Positions 1-7,389 of a stretch of 64,000 bases of DNA are shown piece by piece. Position 1 is the stretch's first letter; each line of letters starts with the position of its first letter. The position numbers and the translations under genes are program-made. Source of the DNA: Palleronia aestuarii. Its GTDB lineage: Bacteria; Pseudomonadota; Alphaproteobacteria; Rhodobacterales; Rhodobacteraceae. The notes beneath the pieces are model-generated. The model was not told the origin of the DNA. It did not search any database and was given only the letters and a program-made list of their open reading frames with translations. Where the stretch lies: positions 86,642 to 150,641 of the forward strand of contig NZ_QKZL01000008.1 of the NCBI RefSeq assembly GCF_003253995.1, given 5' to 3'.

Positions 1-391
1 TGGCGGAGACGTATTCGACGTTGACCCGCCGCCCCTGCCCCATTCCGGAACGTCCGTAGTCGGGATCCGAAAGGATGGTGGCGATCGTTTCCTGCCAGAC
101 CGACGGGGCAAGGCGGAGGTTCAGGAAACCCGGTCCCGCCACATCCGCGGCGACGATGTCGTCCCGCGCGGCGAGGCGCCCGGCGAGCGCATCGGCGATG
201 TCGCGCGGCTTCATCCCGGCGGGCTTGGCGAGGACCATCGCGGCGTTCGTCGCCATGTCGCCATGGGCGGGATCGCGCGGGGGCTCCACGGTCACCGCGT
301 CCGTCGCCAGTCCACCGGGGAGGATACCGTCCGCGGACATCGCGTCGAGGCTCGCGATCACGTCGTCGCGCATCCTGGCAAAAAGGTTCAT
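1..391 (-). CDS. argS: Arginyl-tRNA synthetase, N-terminal fragment (cut by window edge)
   Basis: Charges tRNA-Arg with arginine in the cytoplasm. Only the first 130 codons are inside the window. The translation starts MNLFARMRDD and carries the additional N-terminal domain typical of bacterial ArgS, including the blocks VEPPRDPAHGDMATNAAM and AGPGFLNLRL, and it reaches NVEYVSA just before the catalytic HIGH-type motif, which lies off the window. The start at 391 is preferred because GGATGG lies about 7 nt upstream and family members start MNLF; an in-frame ATG at 400 is the alternative. In relatives dgt usually sits directly upstream, whereas here two unrelated genes lie between them. Confidence 0.9.
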   Translation of the reverse strand, partial: MNLFARMRDDVIASLDAMSADGILPGGLATDAVTVEPPRDPAHGDMATNAAMVLAKPAGMKPRDIADALAGRLAARDDIVAADVAGPGFLNLRLAPSVWQETIATILSDPDYGRSGMGQGRRVNVEYVSA

Positions 392-464
392 GATGGCCAT
401 CCAATCAGGGTCGCGGGCGTCATAACATGCCGCCCTGCCGCGTCAACGACGCGCGCCGCGGGTC

Positions 465-2291
465 TCAGGCGGCTTCCGACCGGTCCGCCTCGCCGGGCGG
501 CAGCATGGAGAGCAGCTTGACGCCGGGCGCGGGGGTCACGTCATCGTCCTCGCTGATGAAGAAGATCTCGCCTTCGGTGTCGATCCAGGCGAGCAGCTTC
601 GCCTCCGGGCGCTCCGCACGCCATTCCTCGATCCCGTACTCCTCGGACAGGCCGGTCAGGCGGAAGGTCCAGTCCTCCCACATCAGACGGTTGAGCTCGT
701 TGTAGGTCGCCTCGTCCGCGAACTTCCTCCCGCCCAGCGTTGAGGGCAGCGCGTGGCGCGCATAGGCCGCCTTCTCGCGCGTGACCTGGTAAACGTTCTC
801 GCGGCCGAAGCTCGGCCCCAGATCGGTGGCGACGAGCGTGTTGTAGGCGTCGTTGTCGGTCGCCGCGACCACGGTCTTGTAGCCCGCGAGCTCGATGCGC
901 ATCTCCGCCGCCTCGCTCAGGATGTCGCCGAAGAAGGTATCGATCCCCGCTTCCCGTGCCCGGCGCAGGTGGCCGCGGTTGGGATCGGTCACGAGCACGG
1001 GCACGTCCGCCTTCCGCAAGGCTTCCGCGAGGCCCGTGGTCCAGTAGGAGCCACCGACAAGGATCACGCCCGGCGTTTCCGACGCAGTGAGGCCCAGCAG
1101 CCGCGCCACGGGTTTGAGCGTGAAGCCGTGGACGACGACGGACGCCGCGACCAGGATGAAGGCCAGGGGACCGATGATGGCCCCGTCGTCGATCCCCAGG
1201 GAAACGAGCCGCTCCCCGAAAAGGCCCGCTACCGCCACGAGAACGACGCCCCGCGGCCCGGTCGTGGCGACGAGGATCTTCTCCTTCATCGGCAGCTTGG
1301 TGAAGGCGAGCGCGACGAAGACGGTGACCGGACGGGCAACTGAGAGAACGACGAGGACGAAGACCGCCGCGCGCCAGTCGAGCTGCGCGAGCGCGCCGAA
1401 ATCGAGGCTCGCGGCGAGCAGGATGAAGACACCCGAGACAAGGAGGATCGTGGCGTGCTCCTTGAACCGGCGCAACTCCTCGTAGGAGGCGAGATTCGCG
1501 TTGGCGATGACGACCCCCATCAGGGTGACGGCAACGAGGCCGGATTCGTGCAAGACCGCGTTCGAAAGCGCAAAGACCGCGAGGAGAACCACGAAAAGGA
1601 CCGGGACCTTCATGTATTCCGGCACCTTGGCGCGGCGGAAGGCCCAGCAGAGTCCGTAACCGGCAGCCGCGCCCACAGCGACGGAGAAGGCGATGCCGAA
1701 GGCGAGCGACCAGACGGCCTCCCCGACCCGCTCCGCCGTGCGCATCACGAGCACGACCTCGAAGGCCAGCACGGCCGCGATGGCGCCGACGGGGTCGTTG
1801 AGGATCGCCTCCCATTGGAGAAGCGCCGCGGGCCTGCGGCTTAGCCGGGCGGATCGCAGCAGCGGCGCGATGACCGTAGGGCCGGTCACGATCATGATCC
1901 CGCCGAACACCGCCGCCGATTCCCAGCTCGTCCCCGCGCCATAGCGCAGCGCCAGCGTGCTGAGCAGCCAGCCGAGCGGCGCGCCGATGAAGACCAGTCG
2001 CTTGACCCCCTCGGCCGCGTCGCGCAGCGTATGGAAATTGAGCGTCAGACCGCCCTCGAAGAGGATGATCGCGACCGCGATCGCGACGAGCGAGGAATAG
2101 AGCGGACCGATATCGCGCGCCGGATCGAAGACCCCCAGGACCGGGCCCGCGATCACGCCGGCGGCGAGCATCAGGACGATGGCCGGCATCCGGAGTGCCC
2201 AGGCCAGCCACTGGCTTCCCACCCCGAGCGCGCCCACGATCGCGATTGCCGCGACGGGAGAAAGCGCGCCTTCCACGGTTTCGACGGCCAT
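465..2291 (-). CDS. CPA-family cation:proton antiporter with C-terminal TrkA-N domain
   Basis: An inner-membrane Na+(or K+)/H+ exchanger of 608 residues. The first roughly 400 residues are a run of hydrophobic helices with the antiporter features LFEGGLTLN and IVTGPTVIAPLL and the ion-site-like segment EAILNDPVGA. After about residue 410 there is a cytosolic Rossmann-like TrkA-N segment (GVILVGGSYWTTGLAEAL, later FGDILSEAAEM), which in relatives gates transport by binding nucleotide. The start at 2291 has an AAGGA site 7 nt upstream; an upstream ATG at 2339 lacks one. It is divergent from the GH13 gene and lies between argS and dgt. The exact ion cannot be told from sequence. Confidence 0.85.
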   Translation of the reverse strand: MAVETVEGALSPVAAIAIVGALGVGSQWLAWALRMPAIVLMLAAGVIAGPVLGVFDPARDIGPLYSSLVAIAVAIILFEGGLTLNFHTLRDAAEGVKRLVFIGAPLGWLLSTLALRYGAGTSWESAAVFGGIMIVTGPTVIAPLLRSARLSRRPAALLQWEAILNDPVGAIAAVLAFEVVLVMRTAERVGEAVWSLAFGIAFSVAVGAAAGYGLCWAFRRAKVPEYMKVPVLFVVLLAVFALSNAVLHESGLVAVTLMGVVIANANLASYEELRRFKEHATILLVSGVFILLAASLDFGALAQLDWRAAVFVLVVLSVARPVTVFVALAFTKLPMKEKILVATTGPRGVVLVAVAGLFGERLVSLGIDDGAIIGPLAFILVAASVVVHGFTLKPVARLLGLTASETPGVILVGGSYWTTGLAEALRKADVPVLVTDPNRGHLRRAREAGIDTFFGDILSEAAEMRIELAGYKTVVAATDNDAYNTLVATDLGPSFGRENVYQVTREKAAYARHALPSTLGGRKFADEATYNELNRLMWEDWTFRLTGLSEEYGIEEWRAERPEAKLLAWIDTEGEIFFISEDDDVTPAPGVKLLSMLPPGEADRSEAA

Positions 2292-2421
2292 CCGGTCTTC
2301 CTTCATTTTTGGCGCTGCAGCATCGCCAATCCACGTCAACGGCGCAAGCCTGCTATGCCTTGCAGCGTTCCCCGGCGTTCGCTAGCCCTCGACCGGTGGC
2401 TGCAAGGATGAGGCGAGCGCG

Positions 2422-3978
2422 ATGGATGACAAGGGCTTCGTCTGGTGGAAGCGGGGGATCGTCTACCAGATCTATCCCAGATCGTTTCAGGACACGACCG
2501 GCAACGGCATCGGCGACCTGAACGGGATCCGCAAACGACTGGGCCATGTCGCCGATCTCGGGGTCGACGCGATCTGGATCTCGCCCATCTATCCGTCGCC
2601 GATGAAGGACGCGGGCTACGATATCAGCGATTACACGGGCATCGAACCGATCTTCGGAACGCTCGCTGATTTCGAGACGCTGGTTCAGGCGGTCCACGAT
2701 CACGGGCTCAAGCTGCTTCTCGACTTCGTGCCCTCGCATTCGTCGGACCGGCATCCCTGGTTCCAGGCTGCGCGGTCTTCCCGCGACGATCCGAAGCGGG
2801 ACTGGTACATCTGGCGCGACCCGCGCGCGGACGGCCGGCCGCCCAACAACTGGCTCAGCGAGTTCGGAGGTCCGGCCTGGACGCTCAACGAGGCGACGGG
2901 GCAGTATTACCTCCACATCTATGCGCGCGGGCAGCCGGCGCTGAACTGGCGCAATCCGGAGGTCCGGGCTGCGATGTACGATGCGATGCGCATCTGGTTC
3001 GAACGCGGCGTCGACGGGTTCCGCGTCGATGCGGCCGAACACCTGACGCCCGACGACCAGCTCCGCGACAATCCGCCTCGCAAGGACTGGAAGTTCGAGG
3101 ACGGGCCGGCGCAGTCGCTTCATCGCACCTATTCGTCCCACCAACCCGAAGGTCTGAAGATCGTGCGGGAGATGCGCGCCGTGGCCGAGGAATACGGCGG
3201 CCGTCTCCTCATCGGGGAGGCTTACGGAGAGCTCGACGAGGTGATGATGTATTACGGCACGGCCCTCGACGGGTTTCAACTGCCGTTCAACTTCAAACTG
3301 ATCGAGGCACCCTGGGATCCGAGCGCGATCGCCGATTACATCGACATCTACGAAGCGGCGCTACCGGAAGGGGCCTGGCCCAACTGGGTCCTCGGCAATC
3401 ACGACCGCAACCGTATCGCCACCCGCGTCGGCGCGGCGCAGGCCCGCGTGGCCGCAATGCTCCTTCTCACGTTGCGCGGCACGCCCACGATCTTCCAGGG
3501 CGACGAGCTCGGCATGGTGAACGAGATGATACCCGAAGACATGCTCCAGGACCCCTGGGCAATCAACAATCCCGGAACCGGGCTCGGCCGCGATCCGGTC
3601 CGCGTGCCCATCCCCTGGGACGACGGTCCCGGGACGGGCTTCACCACCGGCACGCCCTGGCTTCCCCTGTCCTCCACGACGCCGGTGACCGTTCAGGCGA
3701 ACGATCCGGGATCGATGCTGACGTTCCAGCGCGGGCTCATCGCGATGCGGCGTTCGGAGCCCGCCCTGACCATCGGCGGCTATACGCGGCTGCATGCGGA
3801 TGCGGGCGTCCTCGCCTATGCCCGGCGCCACGGCGACCGAACGATCAACGTGGCACTCAATTTTACCGATCGACCGCAACCCCTGCCCTGCAACGGCACA
3901 CCGCTCGTCTCGACGCATGGGGATTTCGCGGCCGATGGCGAATTGCGGCCCGACGAGGGGCTGATCCTCGGCGCCTGA
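2422..3978 (+). CDS. GH13 alpha-glucosidase / oligo-1,6-glucosidase-type enzyme
   Basis: A glycoside hydrolase of 518 residues that hydrolyses alpha-glucosidic bonds in short oligosaccharides; no signal peptide, so cytoplasmic. The (beta/alpha)8 barrel motifs are all present: DFVPSHSS near residue 102, GFRVDAAEH with the nucleophile Asp203, LIGEAYGE with the acid/base Glu266, and LGNHD with the transition-state stabiliser Asp328. The short C-terminal beta domain is also complete. The substrate could be sucrose, maltose, isomaltose or trehalose; motifs alone do not decide. No transporter or regulator is next to it, so it looks like an isolated metabolic gene inserted with the antiporter between argS and dgt. 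Confidence 0.88.
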   Translation: MDDKGFVWWKRGIVYQIYPRSFQDTTGNGIGDLNGIRKRLGHVADLGVDAIWISPIYPSPMKDAGYDISDYTGIEPIFGTLADFETLVQAVHDHGLKLLLDFVPSHSSDRHPWFQAARSSRDDPKRDWYIWRDPRADGRPPNNWLSEFGGPAWTLNEATGQYYLHIYARGQPALNWRNPEVRAAMYDAMRIWFERGVDGFRVDAAEHLTPDDQLRDNPPRKDWKFEDGPAQSLHRTYSSHQPEGLKIVREMRAVAEEYGGRLLIGEAYGELDEVMMYYGTALDGFQLPFNFKLIEAPWDPSAIADYIDIYEAALPEGAWPNWVLGNHDRNRIATRVGAAQARVAAMLLLTLRGTPTIFQGDELGMVNEMIPEDMLQDPWAINNPGTGLGRDPVRVPIPWDDGPGTGFTTGTPWLPLSSTTPVTVQANDPGSMLTFQRGLIAMRRSEPALTIGGYTRLHADAGVLAYARRHGDRTINVALNFTDRPQPLPCNGTPLVSTHGDFAADGELRPDEGLILGA

Positions 3979-3985
3979 CGCGCAC

Positions 3986-5146
3986 TTACCTCGGTACGAA
4001 CGGCCCCGATCCGTGGCAAAGCCGTCCGTGCTCCTGCAGCGCGAAGCGATCGGTCATGCCGGCGATGTAGTCGGCGACGATCCGGGCAAGCGCGGTCTCG
4101 CCCTCGGCCTCCTCCACGTCCTTTCGCCATTGTTTCGGCAGCAGGTCGGTCCGCTCCATGAAGAGCGGGAAGAGGTCGTGGACGACCTCCGTCACCTCGC
4201 GCCGCATCGCGACCACGCCCGGTGCGCGGTACATCCGCTCGAACAGAAAGCGACGGATCACCTGCAGGTCGCGCCAGACCGGATCCGAAAACCGGATGAT
4301 CCCCCGTCCCGCATGCCGTACCTCTTCCGACGAGATCGGATCGAGCGCCGCAAGCCGGATCCGCGCCTCCGCGATGACGTCCTCGACAAGCACGCCGAAG
4401 AAGCGGCGCAGCGCCTCGTGCCGACGGCGATAATAGTTCAAGTCGGGATAGATCCGATCCACCTCCGCGAAGCAACCGTCGAGGAGCGGCAGGTCCGCCA
4501 GCTCATCGGTGGAGAAGAGTTCGGCCCGCAGGCCGTCATGCAAATCGTGATGGTTGTAGGCCACGTCGTCGGCGAGCGCCGCGACCTGCGCCTCCGCGCT
4601 CGCGAAGGTGGAAAGCTCCAGATCGTGCCGGGCGTCGTACTCTGCGAGCGCATAGGGTACGGGCGCGTCTACGGGACCGTTATGCTTCGCGATCCCCTCG
4701 AGCGTTTCCCAAGTGAGATTGAGCCCGTCGAATTCCGCGTAATGCCGCTCGAGCGAGGTCACGATGCGGATCGCCTGCGCGTTGTGATCGAACCCACCAT
4801 GCGGCGCCATCAGGGCCGAGAGCGCCTCCTCCCCGGTATGGCCGAAGGGTGGATGGCCCAGGTCATGGGCGAGCGCCACGGCCTCGGTCAGCTCCGAATT
4901 GAGGCCCAGGACGCCGGCGATCGTGCGCGCGACCTGCGCGACTTCGATCGAATGGGTGAGACGCGTGCGGAAGTAGTCGCCTTCGTGCTCGATGAAGACC
5001 TGCGTCTTGTGTTTCAGTCTCCGGAAAGCGGAGGCATGGATGATCCGGTCGCGATCGCGCTGGAAACACGAACGGAAGGTACTCTCTTCCTCGGGATAGA
5101 GGCGGCCGCGACTTTCCTCGGGCCGCGCCGCGAAACGCGCCTGCAT
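3986..5146 (-). CDS. dgt: dGTP triphosphohydrolase-like HD-domain protein
   Basis: Hydrolyses dNTPs (classically dGTP) to deoxynucleoside and triphosphate, affecting dNTP pools. The 386-residue protein has the HD metal site: RLTHSIEV supplies the first His and AHDLGHPPFGHTGEEAL the His-Asp pair, with further conserved residues in ADDVAYNHHDL. The N-terminus (ESTFRSCFQRDRDRIIHASAFRRL) is characteristic of the shorter alphaproteobacterial Dgt type. Its 5' end faces the A-type Fe-S carrier gene, with a 60-70 bp divergent control region between them. In relatives it forms an operon with argS, which here lies 3.6 kb further downstream. Confidence 0.92.
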   Translation of the reverse strand: MQARFAARPEESRGRLYPEEESTFRSCFQRDRDRIIHASAFRRLKHKTQVFIEHEGDYFRTRLTHSIEVAQVARTIAGVLGLNSELTEAVALAHDLGHPPFGHTGEEALSALMAPHGGFDHNAQAIRIVTSLERHYAEFDGLNLTWETLEGIAKHNGPVDAPVPYALAEYDARHDLELSTFASAEAQVAALADDVAYNHHDLHDGLRAELFSTDELADLPLLDGCFAEVDRIYPDLNYYRRRHEALRRFFGVLVEDVIAEARIRLAALDPISSEEVRHAGRGIIRFSDPVWRDLQVIRRFLFERMYRAPGVVAMRREVTEVVHDLFPLFMERTDLLPKQWRKDVEEAEGETALARIVADYIAGMTDRFALQEHGRLCHGSGPFVPR

Positions 5147-5158
5147 GCTTCACCCACC

Positions 5159-5187
5159 TTGTTGATGCCAACACCCCTCCTTATATT
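5159..5187 (+). promoter_or_regulatory. Candidate sigma-70 promoter for the Fe-S carrier gene
   Basis: TTGTTG (5159-5164) and TATATT (5182-5187) are separated by 17 nt in the short divergent space between dgt and the A-type carrier gene. This is the only AT-rich patch there. Predicted start of transcription is about 5194. Promoter matches by eye are weak evidence. Confidence 0.35.
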
Positions 5188-5220
5188 CCGATCGCATCCG
5201 GGCCGCATGTGGAACACAAG

Positions 5221-5544
5221 ATGAACCTGCCTCCGAAAGTCACCGATCGCGCCTTCGACCGCCTCGCGGAGATCGGGGCAGCTGCCGATGGCCAGGCCCT
5301 GCGCGTCGCCGTCGAGGGCGGCGGTTGCTCTGGCTTCCAGTACGAGATCAAGCTCGACGCTCCGGCGGAGGACGATCTCGTGCTCGAGAAGAACGGAGAG
5401 AAAGTGTTAGTCGATAGCGTGTCACTCCCGTTCCTCGCGGGCGCCGTGATCGATTTCAGCGAAGAACTGATCGGGGCGCGCTTCGTGATCGACAACCCGA
5501 ACGCCACCTCCTCCTGCGGCTGCGGGACCTCTTTCTCGCTCTAG
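5221..5544 (+). CDS. erpA: A-type iron-sulfur cluster carrier (ErpA/IscA/HesB family)
   Basis: Carries and inserts Fe-S clusters into apoproteins in the cytosol. The 107-residue protein has the three ligand cysteines in the right places: Cys36 in GGGCSGFQY and Cys99 and Cys101 in the C-terminal SCGCGTSF. An in-frame ATG at 5209 would add MEHK; neither start has a good ribosome site, and MNLPPKV matches the usual beginning. Divergent from dgt and followed 160 bp later by exonuclease III, an order seen in Rhodobacterales. The ErpA versus IscA assignment is less certain than the family. Confidence 0.9.
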   Translation: MNLPPKVTDRAFDRLAEIGAAADGQALRVAVEGGGCSGFQYEIKLDAPAEDDLVLEKNGEKVLVDSVSLPFLAGAVIDFSEELIGARFVIDNPNATSSCGCGTSFSL

Positions 5545-5705
5545 CCAGCCCTGCTTTATCCAAGTCGTTCGGACTTGCTGCGAGGACGGTATGACACCCT
5601 TTGCCAGCGTGAGATGAATGAAGGACCTGGCGGCGTACATATGGCTCCGCGATGCTTGTAAGCCCCCTGCACCTGCGACAGAAGGGCGGTTCGGAGGTGC
5701 GACGG

Positions 5706-6485
5706 ATGAAGATCGCGACATTCAACATCAATGGGGTCAAGGCGCGCCTCGACACGCTGTGCGGCTGGCTGCGTGACGCCGCGCCCGACGTGGCGCTCCT
5801 GCAGGAGATAAAGTCGACGGACGAGACCTTCCCCAGGGAGCAGCTCGAGGATCTAGGCTACACCGTCGAGACCCATGGTCAGAAGGGGTTCAACGGGGTC
5901 GCGATCCTGTCGAAGCTTCCGCTCGAGGACGTGGTCAGGGGGCTTCCCGGCGACGAGGACGACGCGCAGGCGCGCTATATCGAGGCGACGGTGACGGGTA
6001 CGCGCTCCGTACGCGTCTGCGGCATTTATCTGCCGAACGGCAATCCCGCGCCGGGGCCGAAATACGAGTACAAGCTTGCCTGGCTCGACCGGTTGGAGGT
6101 CAGAATGAGGGACGTGCTCCGGCTCGAGGAGCCGGCCGTCTTTTCGGGCGACTACAACGTAATACCGCAAGACGAAGACGCCGCTCGCCCAGAGGCATGG
6201 CGCGAAGACGCGCTTGCGTTGCCGCAAAGCCGTGCGGCCTTCCGAAGGCTCCTCGCGCTTGGGTTCACCGACGCCCTCCGGGCGGAAACGCAGAGGCCGG
6301 GCCTCTATACGTTCTGGGATTATCAGGCCGGCGCTTGGGATCGCGATCTCGGCATCCGGATCGATCACCACCTCCTCACCCCTCAGGCAGCCGACCTGGC
6401 GCGATCGGCATGGGTGGAGAAGGACATCCGCGGTCGGGAAAAGCCGTCCGACCATGTACCTGTCTGGATCGAACTCGACGTCTGA
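5706..6485 (+). CDS. xth: Exodeoxyribonuclease III
   Basis: An AP endonuclease and 3'-5' exonuclease for base excision repair. The 259 residues contain the standard Mg2+/catalytic elements of the EEP nuclease fold: FNING at residues 6-10, LLQEIKS with Glu34, SGDYNVIP with Asp149 and Asn151, and the C-terminal SDHVPVW with the catalytic His. The start at 5706 has a GGAGGT site 6 nt upstream, whereas an upstream in-frame ATG at 5652 would add an unconserved leader. Length equals the family norm. The 160 bp before it contain no other convincing gene. Confidence 0.95.
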   Translation: MKIATFNINGVKARLDTLCGWLRDAAPDVALLQEIKSTDETFPREQLEDLGYTVETHGQKGFNGVAILSKLPLEDVVRGLPGDEDDAQARYIEATVTGTRSVRVCGIYLPNGNPAPGPKYEYKLAWLDRLEVRMRDVLRLEEPAVFSGDYNVIPQDEDAARPEAWREDALALPQSRAAFRRLLALGFTDALRAETQRPGLYTFWDYQAGAWDRDLGIRIDHHLLTPQAADLARSAWVEKDIRGREKPSDHVPVWIELDV

Positions 6486-6552
6486 ACGGCAGGCGACGAC
6501 GTTTCGTCAGTCTATACATAGGGTTGACCGAGAACGCTCACATGTGAAATTA

Positions 6553-7353
6553 ATGCAAACCTTTTATAACGATTGCCCGGAGCTTTGTTCGCTCATGACC
6601 AATACCGCCTTTTCCCCCGACCGTTCACCTTCGAAAGGATTCTCCGCCATCGCTTGGTATCGCAGCGCGCCGGTACATCTTCAGTTTGCCGGCGTCACTA
6701 CCTGTCTGATCGCACTCGTGATGATTGCCTCGACCACGACGCTCGTAATCCATCGCGAGGTCGGTACGCATGCGACTGCGTTGCTGCACAAGGCATTCTG
6801 GGTCGATCAGGAAACGAACATCGCGACGCTCTTCGCTTTCAGCCTCCTTGCAATGGCAAGCCTACTGACCAGCGTCCTGGCATTCTTCAAGGTCATGACG
6901 GGTGAGCGGTGGCGTTTCTACTGGGTCGCACTTGGCGCAATTCTTCTCTTCATGGCCTATGACGAGGCTGCTCAGGTACATGAGAAGTTGGGGCCGCCGA
7001 TTCGGCAACTCACCGGCGCGAGCGGAGCGCTCTATTTCGCCTGGGTCATCCCCGGCATGATCGGCGTACTCGGGATCGCGGGGATCTATTTGAGGATGGT
7101 GCTGTCGCTCCCCGCATATCAGCGAAACCTGATCTTGGTCTCCGGTGCTGTCTTCGTCTTCGGTGCCATCGGGATGGAGATGGTTGGCAGCTTTATTTTC
7201 GACGGGATCGGGCGCTACACCGTCGCCTACGCCATCGCCACGACGCTGGAAGAAACATTCGAGATGCTCGGCGTGATGATTTTCTGCACTGCGATCCTGA
7301 GCCTGATCGAAGCGACCCCGCTCGCCCAATCGTTCAGGCGGCGTCCCACCTGA
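6553..7353 (+). CDS. Unrecognised multi-spanning membrane protein
   Basis: I do not recognise a named family. The 266-residue protein (start 6553; 6595 is an alternative) has about six hydrophobic helices, for example LQFAGVTTCLIALVMIAS, IATLFAFSLLAMASLL and YFAWVIPGMIGVLGIAG. Two polar motifs sit at helix ends: YDEAAQVHEKL after the third helix and LEETFEMLG before the last. Paired acidic/His motifs of this type suggest a buried metal or proton site, but that is inference. The upstream 70 bp and the coding region are visibly richer in A and T than neighbouring genes, and the nearest genes, xth and uvrA, are unrelated, so it could be acquired. It converges on uvrA with only 24 bp between stops. 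Confidence 0.65.
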   Translation: MQTFYNDCPELCSLMTNTAFSPDRSPSKGFSAIAWYRSAPVHLQFAGVTTCLIALVMIASTTTLVIHREVGTHATALLHKAFWVDQETNIATLFAFSLLAMASLLTSVLAFFKVMTGERWRFYWVALGAILLFMAYDEAAQVHEKLGPPIRQLTGASGALYFAWVIPGMIGVLGIAGIYLRMVLSLPAYQRNLILVSGAVFVFGAIGMEMVGSFIFDGIGRYTVAYAIATTLEETFEMLGVMIFCTAILSLIEATPLAQSFRRRPT

Positions 7354-7362
7354 CCGGCCGTG

Positions 7363-7389
7363 AAAAGGTGCGGCGGATCATTCCGCCGC
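7363..7389 (-). terminator. Rho-independent terminator of uvrA
   Basis: An 8-bp stem (GCGGCGGA / TCCGCCGC, 7370-7377 with 7382-7389) closes over the uvrA stop codon with a 4-nt loop. On the minus strand it is followed by ACC and then TTTT (7366-7363). It sits between the convergent membrane-protein and uvrA genes. Confidence 0.55.
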
